This document shows positions 9,149-16,757 of a stretch of 64,000 nt of DNA, in pieces. A program made the translations under genes and the position numbers. Each line of letters begins with the position of its first letter. Position 1 is the first letter of the stretch. This DNA comes from Cupriavidus pauculus. Lineage in GTDB: Bacteria > Pseudomonadota > Gammaproteobacteria > Burkholderiales > Burkholderiaceae. The notes under the pieces were generated by a model that saw nothing but the letters and a program-made list of their open reading frames with translations, ran no database searches and was not told the DNA's origin. The stretch lies in contig NZ_CP033970.1 of assembly GCF_003854935.1 (NCBI RefSeq), positions 1,674,001 to 1,738,000 of the forward strand. Reading direction: 5' to 3'.

Positions 9149-9528
9149 GCGACGGCGTGGCGCTGGTGTCGGTCTGGGCGGCCTGCGTCGCCGGCCTGGG
9201 CTTTGCGATTGGCGGCTTTACCTGGCTTGGGCAGGCGATGCACCGCCATCATGCCGACCTGTTCGGCCGGGGCAGCGTGCCCCCGCCCGCGCGCGTGCAA
9301 CGCCTGCGCTGGCAGGGCACGATCGCGCTGACGCTGGCGCTGGCCGCCTGCGTCGTGGCGGAAGGCTGGGCCTATGGCGTCGTCTACTGGGCCGGGCTGC
9401 TCACCGTCGGCGCATGGGCCGTGGTGGCGGCGTTCTCGTGGGCGCCGCTGGCCACGCCGCGCCTGGCCAAGGCTTCGGTGACGGTAGGCGCCGCCGCCGC
9501 ACTGCTTTCGCCCTGGCTCGCGCACTAG
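9145..9528 (+). CDS. DUF3325 family membrane protein
   Basis: A 127-residue, four-helix membrane protein. SVWAACVAGLGFAIGGFTWLGQAMHRHHADLFGRG at the start and WQGTIALTLALAACVVAEGW, GVVYWAGLLTVGAWAVVAAFSW and a final helix match DUF3325. These proteins are third members of PepSY operons linked to siderophore receptors. It starts inside the stop of the PepSY gene (ATGA overlap). No enzymatic motif is evident. Confidence 0.8.
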   Translation: MSDGVALVSVWAACVAGLGFAIGGFTWLGQAMHRHHADLFGRGSVPPPARVQRLRWQGTIALTLALAACVVAEGWAYGVVYWAGLLTVGAWAVVAAFSWAPLATPRLAKASVTVGAAAALLSPWLAH

Positions 9529-9655
9529 CCGGGCCGTCGGGCAACACGAGCATCGCCAGCAGAGCGATGCCGACATTCACGGACACGGGTCTTGCCTGTC
9601 CGCCGCGTTCGGGACGCGGTGCTGGGGAAATCGTTCTACTTTTGGGAGTGTCATC

Positions 9656-11848
9656 TTGTCTTTTGCCGTACCTCGCGCGCGCTCGCGCGCTGTCCGTTTC
9701 TCGCGTATTCCACTGCGTCACCTCGTTACGGCCCTGACTGCGGCCGGCGTGCTGCCGTCGCTGGCCATGGCCCAGGAGGCCGCGCCGGCATCGCCGCAGC
9801 AGACGCTGCCCACCGTGACGGTCAAGGCCGATGCCTCGGCCGACCAGTTGCCGGCCCCGTATGCCGGCGGCCAGGTGGCGCGTGGCGCCCGCGTGGGCGT
9901 GCTGGGCAACCAGGATTTCATGGACGTGCCGTTCAGCGTCACGTCGTACACGGCCGAGCAGATCCAGAATCAGCAGGCCCGCACGGTGGGCCAGGTGCTG
10001 GCCGACGATCCGGCCATCCGCGTCAGCTCCGGCTTTGGCAACTTTGCCGAGACGTTCGTGGTGCGCGGTTTCCAGCTTGCGTCCGATGACCTGAGCTACA
10101 ACGGCCTCTACGGCATCGCGCCGCGCCAGTTGTCGTCGACCGAGGGCCTGGAGCGCGTGGAAGTGTTCCGCGGCGCCAACGCGTTCCTGACCGGCGTGTC
10201 CGCCGCCGGGACCGCCGTGGGCGGCTCGATCAACCTGGTGCCCAAGTACGCCACGGCCGCGCCGATCACGCAGGGCACGCTCGACTACACCAGCGACGGC
10301 CAGGCCGGCGGCCACGTGGACGTGGGCCGCCGCTTCGGCAGCAAGAAGGAATTCGGCGTCCGCGTGAACGCGATGGCGCGCGGTGGCGACACGGCCATCG
10401 ACAACGAAAGCCGCCAGCAGCGCCTGTTCACGCTGGGCCTGGACTACCAGGGCGACGCCTTCCGCGTCAACGCCGACTTCGGCTACCAGAAGCAGCGCAT
10501 CTACCAGGGCCGCAGCACGGTGACGCTGACCGGCACGGCGCTGCCGCCGGTGCCGTCGGCCACCACCAACTTCGCGCAGCCGTGGACCAATTCGTCGCTG
10601 GAAGACATCTACGGGACGATCCGCGCCGAGTACGACATCACCAAGGACTGGACGGCCTACGCGGCGTTCGGCGGCCATCACACCGATGAATACGGCAGCT
10701 ACAGCGGCGCCAGCGTCGGCAACAACGGCGTGGGTAACGCCACGCGGCTGACGGTGCCGTTCCAGCAGGACACCTTCAGCGGTGAAGTGGGCGTGCGCGG
10801 CCGGTTCGTGACCGGCCCCGTCAACCACACGGTCAACGTAAGCTGGTCGGGCCTGGAGCAGAAGAAGGCCACGGCGTTCGAGTTCTCCGGCACCTTCCCC
10901 ACCAACCTGTACAACGCGCCCGTGGTGCCGTATCCGGCCGCGCCGGCCACGGGCAACATGGCCGATCCGTACGTCACGCAACGCGTGAACCTGAACGGCG
11001 TGTCGGTGGCCGATACGCTGGGCTTCCTGAACGACCGCGTGCTGCTGACGGCCGGCGTGCGCCAGCAGGTGATCAACGTGCGCGGCTATGCCACGGGTAC
11101 CGGCGCGCAAACGTCCACCTACAGCGACTCGGCCACGTCGCCGATGTTCGGCCTGGTGGTCAAGCCGCTGCAGAACCTGTCGGTGTACTACAACTACATC
11201 CAGGGGCTGGCGCAGGGGCCGACGGCCGGCAACACGGCCGTGAACCGCGGCGAGGTGTTCCCGCCGACCAAGACCAAGCAGCACGAGGCGGGCGTGAAGT
11301 ACGACGCCGGCTCGGTCGGCACGACGCTGGCGTTCTTCCAGATCGAGCAGCCCATTGGCACCACGCAGAGCAACAACGTGTTCGGCCTGCAGGAACTGCG
11401 TAACCGGGGCGTGGAACTGAGCGTGTTCGGCGAACCGGTGCGCGGCGTGCGCCTGCTGGGCGGCGTGTCGTACATCGACTCGCAGTACCAGGACACGGGC
11501 AACGCGGCCACCGAGGGCAAGAAGGGCGTGGGCGTGCCGAACTACACGCTGACGCTGAGCGGCGAGTACGACCTGCCGTTCCTGGCTGGCGCCACGGTGT
11601 CGGGCCGCTTCATCCAGACGGGCCGCCAGTACGCCAACCCGACCAACACCATTGCGCTGCCGTCGTGGAACCGCTTCGACCTGGGGGCACGCTACACGTT
11701 CAAGGCGTCGCAGATGCGCTACACGCTGCGCGCCGCCGTGGAGAACGTCGCCAACAAGGACTACTGGGCAACCGTGTCGACGTCGGCCAACACGCTGGCC
11801 ATCGGCAATCCGCGCACCTTCAAGGTGTCGATGACGGTCGACTACTGA
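9656..11848 (+). CDS. TonB-dependent siderophore receptor
   Basis: A 730-residue outer-membrane receptor. It has a signal peptide (ALTAAGVLPSLAMAQ), a TonB-box-like TLPTVTVKAD, and a plug domain with DVPFSVTSYTAEQIQNQQARTVGQVL, FVVRGF and LERVEVFRGANAFLTG. A beta-barrel follows, ending in NPRTFKVSMTVDY with an aromatic terminal residue. The start is a TTG preceded by GGGAG eight bases upstream; there is no competing ATG. It follows the Fur-box operon by 127 bp and probably shares its transcript or regulation. The substrate is probably a hydroxamate or catecholate ferric siderophore, but this cannot be resolved here. Its last 7 bp overlap the convergent araC-type gene. Confidence 0.93.
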   Translation: MSFAVPRARSRAVRFSRIPLRHLVTALTAAGVLPSLAMAQEAAPASPQQTLPTVTVKADASADQLPAPYAGGQVARGARVGVLGNQDFMDVPFSVTSYTAEQIQNQQARTVGQVLADDPAIRVSSGFGNFAETFVVRGFQLASDDLSYNGLYGIAPRQLSSTEGLERVEVFRGANAFLTGVSAAGTAVGGSINLVPKYATAAPITQGTLDYTSDGQAGGHVDVGRRFGSKKEFGVRVNAMARGGDTAIDNESRQQRLFTLGLDYQGDAFRVNADFGYQKQRIYQGRSTVTLTGTALPPVPSATTNFAQPWTNSSLEDIYGTIRAEYDITKDWTAYAAFGGHHTDEYGSYSGASVGNNGVGNATRLTVPFQQDTFSGEVGVRGRFVTGPVNHTVNVSWSGLEQKKATAFEFSGTFPTNLYNAPVVPYPAAPATGNMADPYVTQRVNLNGVSVADTLGFLNDRVLLTAGVRQQVINVRGYATGTGAQTSTYSDSATSPMFGLVVKPLQNLSVYYNYIQGLAQGPTAGNTAVNRGEVFPPTKTKQHEAGVKYDAGSVGTTLAFFQIEQPIGTTQSNNVFGLQELRNRGVELSVFGEPVRGVRLLGGVSYIDSQYQDTGNAATEGKKGVGVPNYTLTLSGEYDLPFLAGATVSGRFIQTGRQYANPTNTIALPSWNRFDLGARYTFKASQMRYTLRAAVENVANKDYWATVSTSANTLAIGNPRTFKVSMTVDY

Positions 11849-12735
11849 TCGTGCGCCGGCATCGCCAGGTGCCGCTGCTCCGCGCGCAGCCAGTCGCGCG
11901 GAGACTGGCCCACCCGGGCCAGGAACACACGTGACAGCGCCGACGGATTGGCATAGCCCAGTTCGTCGGCCAGCAGCTTGAGCGGCTTGCCGTCGCGCAG
12001 GCGCGTCTGCGCCAGGCTGATGCGCCAGTCGGTCAGGTAGTCCGCCGGCGGCTGCCCCACCACCTCGCGGAACGCCGACGCGAACGCGCTGCGCGACATG
12101 CCCGCGCAGGCCGCCAGCCTTTCCAGATTCCAGTTTTCACCCGGTGCCTCGTGCATGGCCACCAGCGCCCGCGCGAGCCGTGGGTCTGACAGCCCGGTGA
12201 TCAGCCCCGGCTGGACGCCGACGCGCGCGGGATTGTCGAGCATCCAGCGCAGCAACTGGATCACCACCACCTCGAACAGCCGGTCGGCCAGCAGCCGCTG
12301 GCCGCAGCGCACCTGCTCGGTCTCCGCGAACAGCAGCGACAGGGCCGGGGACAGCCCGGGCACCTCGGCCAAGGGCAGCACGATCAGCGGCGGCAGCGCC
12401 CGCGCCAGCGGATTACGCGCGCCGCCGGCGAACTCCAGCGTCGCGCACGAGAACTGCGAGCCTTCCTCGGGCGGGTTGTGGAACGTGTGGAGCGCCGGGC
12501 GTGGATACAGCAGCAGCGACGGCTCGCGGAGGTCCAGCCGGCGCGGCAGGCCCTTGGCGTGATGGGTCACGCTCATCTCGCCTTCGCGCATGACGTGCAG
12601 GAAGCCGCGCTCGGGCTCGTGAAAGCGCGAGATGCCGCACAGCGGGCCGGTGTGGAACAGGTGGGCGTGGATGCGAAAGCGCTCAAGCAGCGCGGACAGG
12701 CGATCGATGCCGGACGGAACGGGGTGGCTGGACAC
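11842..12735 (-). CDS. AraC family regulator with cupin-like N-terminal domain
   Basis: A 297-residue regulator. The N-terminal AraC-binding/cupin_6-type region (FRIHAHLFHTGPLCGISRFHEPERGFLHVMREGEM) binds an unknown effector. The C-terminal double helix-turn-helix spans roughly residues 190-290 (NLERLAACAGMSRSAFASAFREVVGQPPADYLTDWRI and LADELGYANPSALSRVFLARVGQSPRDW). It is divergent from the AhpD-like gene at 12865. AraC proteins of this class often activate a neighbouring oxidoreductase or CMD gene, so that gene is the likely target. It overlaps the 3' end of the siderophore receptor, which may produce convergent transcription. Confidence 0.9.
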   Translation of the reverse strand: MSSHPVPSGIDRLSALLERFRIHAHLFHTGPLCGISRFHEPERGFLHVMREGEMSVTHHAKGLPRRLDLREPSLLLYPRPALHTFHNPPEEGSQFSCATLEFAGGARNPLARALPPLIVLPLAEVPGLSPALSLLFAETEQVRCGQRLLADRLFEVVVIQLLRWMLDNPARVGVQPGLITGLSDPRLARALVAMHEAPGENWNLERLAACAGMSRSAFASAFREVVGQPPADYLTDWRISLAQTRLRDGKPLKLLADELGYANPSALSRVFLARVGQSPRDWLRAEQRHLAMPAHDQ

Positions 12736-12738
12736 GGC

Positions 12739-12767
12739 TGGACGAATGGGTAGCTTTCGTGGACGAA
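12739..12767. promoter_or_regulatory. Direct repeats, candidate AraC-type operator
   Basis: TGGACGAA occurs at 12739-12746 and again at 12760-12767, a spacing of 21 bp or two helical turns. A shorter TGGAC lies 10 bp before the first copy. The array is directly upstream of the araC-type start, in the divergent region shared with the AhpD-like gene. Direct repeats on one helix face are the usual AraC-type arrangement. Confidence 0.4.
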
Positions 12768-12864
12768 CAGCATCCTATCGTATGTCGTCGGCATCCATAG
12801 TGGAACCCAGGGACGGCAACGTCCTGACTTGACCCAAACGAACCTACCGTACAGGAGATCCACC

Positions 12865-13410
12865 ATGACCGCACGTATCCCCGTGCCGGAGCCCGCGCAT
12901 GCTCCCGCTGCCAGCCAGCCCGCGCTCGACCAGATCCAGGCCGCCTTTGGCGGTGTGCCACAGATGTTCCGCGCCGTCTCGAATTCGCCGGCCGCGCTGC
13001 AGTCGATGTGGGGCGCGTTCGGCGCGCTGGGCGGTGGCGCCATCCCGGCTCGGCTGGGCGAGCAGATTGCCGTCGCCGTGGCCGACCGCAACCGTTGCGA
13101 ATACTGCCTGGCCGCGCACACCGCGCTGGGCCGCAAAGCTGGTGCGTCGGCTGCGGAAATGGCATCCGCACAAGCCGGCCAGTCCGACGATCCGAAAACC
13201 GCTGCGGCGCTGGCTTTCGCGCTGCAACTGGTGGAAGGCCGCGGCCAGGTATCCGATGCCGACGTGGCACGCCTGCGCGAAGTGGGTTTCAACGATGGCG
13301 AGATCGTGGAAATCCTGGCACACGTGGCGCTGAACCTGTTCACGAACTACGTGAACGTGGCATTCAACGTGCCGGTCGATTTCCCGGCCGTCAAGCTGAC
13401 CGCCCGCTGA
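12865..13410 (+). CDS. Carboxymuconolactone decarboxylase family (AhpD-like) protein
   Basis: A 181-residue alkylhydroperoxidase-like protein. The core motif NRCEYCLAAHTALGRKAG (about residues 75-92) has the CxxC and nearby His of AhpD-type peroxidase/disulphide reductases, rather than the residues of true carboxymuconolactone decarboxylases. NDGEIVEILAHVALNLFTNYVN is the usual C-terminal helix. AGGAG lies at optimal distance from the ATG. It probably reduces peroxides or another electrophile in the cytosol. It is divergent from an AraC regulator and followed by a strong terminator, so it is monocistronic. Confidence 0.9.
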   Translation: MTARIPVPEPAHAPAASQPALDQIQAAFGGVPQMFRAVSNSPAALQSMWGAFGALGGGAIPARLGEQIAVAVADRNRCEYCLAAHTALGRKAGASAAEMASAQAGQSDDPKTAAALAFALQLVEGRGQVSDADVARLREVGFNDGEIVEILAHVALNLFTNYVNVAFNVPVDFPAVKLTAR

Positions 13411-13430
13411 TTCGCCGCCTCGCCATGAGA

Positions 13431-13457
13431 AAGGCCGCCCACATGGGCGGCCTTTTT
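13431..13457 (+). terminator. Intrinsic terminator after the AhpD-like gene
   Basis: A perfect 10-bp stem AAGGCCGCCC / GGGCGGCCTT with an ACAT loop, followed by TTT. It starts 20 bp after the stop codon. Confidence 0.9.
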
Positions 13458-13505
13458 GCATTGCATCATGCCGTGATGGGTACCCGGCGGCAGGCCGGGC
13501 GCCGG

Positions 13506-14156
13506 TCAGGCGTGGATGGCGGCGGGCGCGAACTGCTTGCCGGTCAGGCTGGCCACAGCCACCGCCATGGCCTGCTCGCGCGCCTCGGCGGCGGCGGGGG
13601 CGGGCATGAAGCGCTCCGGCTCGTCGCGGGCCAGCCGCTGCAGGTGGCGCAGCTTGGCCTTCAGGCCAGGCTCGACGCGCGAATCGGGCGTGATGGTGGA
13701 CGGGCAGGCCACGCCCAGGATATCGAGCGCCTTGCGGAAGTTGTCAACGGTCAGGCCCTCGGCCGGATCCACCTGCACCAGGCGCGCGCGCTGGGCCGCG
13801 GTGAACGACGCGGCCGGCGCGGTGGAGATGATGACCCATGCGCCCGGCGCCGGATGCTGGCCAAACCAGGCGTCGATCTCGGCCGGATGACCCCCCTGCA
13901 CGGGCGGCGTCATGCCTTCCACCTGCAGGTCGAGCTGCTGGAAGATCGCGGCCGGCGTGCCACGGCGCCATGCGTCGGCAACCACCACGCGGGCGCCGGC
14001 AATGCCGAACAGGCGGCGCAGGAAGCCAAGGGCGATCGGATCGAAAAACCTGACGTCACGCAGGGTCCCCGTGTTTGGCGTACCACCCAGGCGGGCAGCG
14101 GAGCGGTCCGAATACAGGACGCCGGGTACGTCCAGCATGATGAGGCGTTCGGTCAT
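13506..14156 (-). CDS. HAD-like domain hypothetical protein
   Basis: A 216-residue cytosolic protein. The opening RLIMLDVPGVLYSDRSA resembles the first HAD motif (hhhDxDGVL), but the second Asp is replaced (DVPG), so phosphatase activity is doubtful. ALGFLRRLFGIAGARVVVADAWRRG resembles the segment before HAD motif II, and GAWVIISTAPAASF the region before motif III. The arrangement is like HAD domains of the Swiss-army-knife RNA repair type. Other C-terminal features are undistinguished. No operon partner; the start is preceded by a long intergenic region. Confidence 0.6.
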   Translation of the reverse strand: MTERLIMLDVPGVLYSDRSAARLGGTPNTGTLRDVRFFDPIALGFLRRLFGIAGARVVVADAWRRGTPAAIFQQLDLQVEGMTPPVQGGHPAEIDAWFGQHPAPGAWVIISTAPAASFTAAQRARLVQVDPAEGLTVDNFRKALDILGVACPSTITPDSRVEPGLKAKLRHLQRLARDEPERFMPAPAAAEAREQAMAVAVASLTGKQFAPAAIHA

Positions 14157-14469
14157 GATTTCTCGTGGTCAATCGGTGATGGGATGAACCAAGCGTATCC
14201 GTGTTTTGCGTGGGAAAGTCGACACAAAATGTGCGCAAGTGCAACAGTTGTGTAACTTTTACGCGGGACTCGTTAATGCCGGTTACCGCTTCGGTCCAAG
14301 TGTTTCTCGCGGACACATCTGCCGCGCCAGGCCTTGTTTTCCGGCCTGTCCCGCTGCGCGGATACCGCCGTAATGCAAGCCTCAACGGGTCGTCGGGGCG
14401 CCCGGTTGACAGGAAAATGAAAGGAAATGTTCGAGTGGGGCGGGGGCGTCCGGAATCGATCGTCGATGG
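14157..14469. other. Intergenic region
   Basis: A 313-bp stretch between two leftward genes. It is less GC-rich than its surroundings near 14200-14280 and probably carries the promoter of the HAD-like gene. I find no convincing reading frame, hairpin terminator or repeat in it. Confidence 0.5.
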
Positions 14470-14670
14470 CTAGCCCTTGCGCAGCAACCGCATTTCGAAA
14501 TGCTCGAATGCGTACTGGCAGGCGATGCCGCAGAACAGGTCGGCTTGGCCCACGGGCTGCTCGCAGGTGTGGCACGTGCCGCACGGCTTGAGCCGGGGCG
14601 CCCAGTCGCGGCCCGCGGCTTCGAAGTCCTCCTGGAACGACATGTCGTCCTGCACTGCCTTGCGTAGCAT
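14470..14670 (-). CDS. Small cysteine-rich (zinc-ribbon-like) protein
   Basis: A 66-residue protein with four to five cysteines in the pattern CGTCHTC ... FCGIAC, consistent with one zinc site: two CxxC-type pairs about 12 residues apart. The C-terminal YAFEHFEMRLLRKG is probably helical. Start chosen at MLRKAVQDD because GGAG lies upstream at good distance. No signal peptide; probably cytosolic. Function unknown; proteins of this size and pattern often regulate or adapt other proteins. Confidence 0.6.
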   Translation of the reverse strand: MLRKAVQDDMSFQEDFEAAGRDWAPRLKPCGTCHTCEQPVGQADLFCGIACQYAFEHFEMRLLRKG

Positions 14671-14844
14671 GCGTTTCTCCGCTTTCCGTCCGCCGGGGCG
14701 CTCCCATCCGACACCGGCCGCCACCCTGGGCATGACCTGCCATGCTAGCGGGGCGCGGCCGGGCGGCGAATCGGATCTGCCTTAATTACGGCGGCAATCG
14801 ACGAAAGCTGAAGTTTTGCGGCGGTGCGGCAACGGCGCGGCGTG

Positions 14845-16449
14845 TCAGAACTGGAAGCGGGCGACGTCCGATTCCAGCGCGGCCGCCTGGTGATCGAGCC
14901 GCGCGGCCTGCGTGCTGACCTCGTCGACCAGCGTGGCGTTGTCGGCGCTGGTCTGTTCCAGCCGTGCCAGCGCGTCGCCAACGGTGCGGATGCCGCTGGC
15001 CTGCTCGTCGGCCAGCATGCGCAGTTCGGCCGCGAGGGTGTGGCTGTGGTTGACGGCCGCGTCGATGCCGGACATCGCCGCTTCCACCCGGCCGCTCAGG
15101 TCCGCGCCGCGCGCGATCTCGTTGGCGGCGTCGCCGATGATGCCGCCGATCTCGCGCGCGGCCGTGGCGCTGCGCTGCGCGAGTGCACGCACTTCCTGCG
15201 CCACCACCGCAAAGCCCCGGCCGGCCTCGCCGGCGCGCGCGGCTTCCACGGCGGCGTTGAGCGCGAGGATATTGGTCTGGAACGCGATGCTCTCGATGAC
15301 CGAGACGATCTCGGAAATATTGCGCGACTGGGCGTGGACGTTGGCCATCGCGCCGCTCATGTCGCGCACGGCGGCCATGCCGGCGCCGGTGGCTTCGCGC
15401 GCGCGGCTGGCCATGTCGCTCGATTCCTGCGCCTGCGCGTGAGCCTGCTGCACCAGCGTCGTCAGCCGCGTGACGTTGGCCGCGGCCTCGGCCAGTGCGG
15501 TGGCCTGCAGGCCGGTGCGCGTGGCCAAAGCCTGGTTGCCCTGGGCGATGCCGTCGCTGGCGCCGGTAATCTCGTGCGCGCAATGCTGGATGCGCGCGAG
15601 CACGCCGGCCAACTGGTCGCGCATGCCGGACAGGTTGAACAGCAGGCTGCTGTCGTCTCGGTCGCGCAGGGCGATGTGGGCCGTCAGGTCGCCGCTGGCG
15701 ATGCGCGTGGCCAGCGTGGCGGCATCGCGCGGCTCGCCGCCGAGTTCGCGCGTCAGGCTGCGCGCGGCCACCCACGCCAGCAGCGCGGCGGCGGCCAGGC
15801 TGGCGGCCAGCAGGCCGATCATCACGGTCTGCGCGGTGACTTGCGCCGAGGCCACGCCGGCCACGGTGTCGGCCGCCTGCTGGGCCATCGACATCCGCAC
15901 GGTTTCAACCCGCGCGCCCAGCTTCTGCAACTGTTCGCCCAGGAAATGGCCGTCGATGGACACCGCCGCGTCGAACTGCAACGGGTCTAGCGGCTGCTTG
16001 CGGATCAGATCGACATAGTTGCCGACCAGTTCGGCGGCGGCCTTGCGTTCGGCCAGCAGCGCGCGGGCCTGGGCCGGGGCGGCCTGCCGGACGCCGTCCA
16101 CCGCCGCGTCCAGATGGCGCGATGCCTCGGTGATGTCGTGGACCGCGGCGTCGCGCTCGGCGGAACTGGTGGCCAGCGTCAGCGCCAGTTGCGCGCGGCC
16201 CAGCATCGCCAGCGAAGCCTGCGCGCGCTCGGCGGCGATGGCGCCGCGCATGTCGCGCTGGTAGAGCGTATCGGTATCGCGTTTGAGATCGATCAGGTTG
16301 ACGATGCCGGTGAGCCCGACCATCGCGCCAAACGCATAGATGAGGACAAATGCCGCGGAAAGACGCACGACCAGCGGCAGCGCCGCCAGGCCCTGCCAGA
16401 CAGATTGGCCGCGCCGGCCCGGCAATGCCAGCTTGATGGCTTGCAACAC
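14845..16449 (-). CDS. Methyl-accepting chemotaxis protein
   Basis: A 534-residue chemoreceptor. TM1 is [27 protein letters not shown], followed by a mostly helical periplasmic domain of the four-helix-bundle type with the early YQRDM segment. TM2 is [20 protein letters not shown], followed by HAMP ([25 protein letters not shown]) and the signalling hairpin [43 protein letters not shown]. It ends in ARFQF and lacks the C-terminal CheR/CheB pentapeptide tether. The start is GTG: AAGGAG lies seven bases before it, while the upstream in-frame ATG (16485) has none. The ligand is unknown. Confidence 0.93.
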   Translation of the reverse strand: MLQAIKLALPGRRGQSVWQGLAALPLVVRLSAAFVLIYAFGAMVGLTGIVNLIDLKRDTDTLYQRDMRGAIAAERAQASLAMLGRAQLALTLATSSAERDAAVHDITEASRHLDAAVDGVRQAAPAQARALLAERKAAAELVGNYVDLIRKQPLDPLQFDAAVSIDGHFLGEQLQKLGARVETVRMSMAQQAADTVAGVASAQVTAQTVMIGLLAASLAAAALLAWVAARSLTRELGGEPRDAATLATRIASGDLTAHIALRDRDDSSLLFNLSGMRDQLAGVLARIQHCAHEITGASDGIAQGNQALATRTGLQATALAEAAANVTRLTTLVQQAHAQAQESSDMASRAREATGAGMAAVRDMSGAMANVHAQSRNISEIVSVIESIAFQTNILALNAAVEAARAGEAGRGFAVVAQEVRALAQRSATAAREIGGIIGDAANEIARGADLSGRVEAAMSGIDAAVNHSHTLAAELRMLADEQASGIRTVGDALARLEQTSADNATLVDEVSTQAARLDHQAAALESDVARFQF

Positions 16450-16462
16450 AACAGAACTCCTT

Positions 16463-16477
16463 CGGAGCAGCGCTCCG
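16463..16477 (-). promoter_or_regulatory. Hairpin abutting the chemoreceptor ribosome site
   Basis: CGGAGC-AGC-GCTCCG forms a 6-bp stem immediately next to the AAGGAG ribosome site (16457-16462 on the minus strand) of the chemoreceptor gene. It could tune translation. Confidence 0.35.
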
Positions 16478-16757
16478 CCATGCATGACCCTGGCAACCGC
16501 CACAGCGGGCTTTTTGGCGAAACGGCCATGAGGGGAGGCTGGCCACGCCCGTCTTGCTGCGGTGCGGCGTGATGCTCGGTGAACAATGTGACAACGGCGT
16601 GACAGTCGGCATGTGGCGGGCTTGTCATACGGGCGACACAATTCTGTCCTGCAATGGCGCGCGCTTCCTCTGTGCCTGAATTGCAAAGTCGTGCTCAAGC
16701 GTGCTTGGGGTCGGCCGTTAACAAGCAGGTGGCCTGCCATCCGTCCGAGTTCGTTTC
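16478..16757. other. Divergent intergenic region, chemoreceptor / EAL-GGDEF protein
   Basis: This region must hold both divergent promoters. I find no convincing sigma-28 promoter for the chemoreceptor (only a poor GCCGACTG-type match) and no clear repeats. Confidence 0.4.

Noticed and set aside
14201-14473. 90-codon plus-strand frame in an intergenic region
   Set aside because: Weak start, biased basic composition, no domain and no ribosome site.
16600-16660. Sigma-28 promoter for the chemoreceptor gene
   Set aside because: GCCGACTG is present on the minus strand, but spacing to a TAAAGTTT-like element is wrong and the match is poor.
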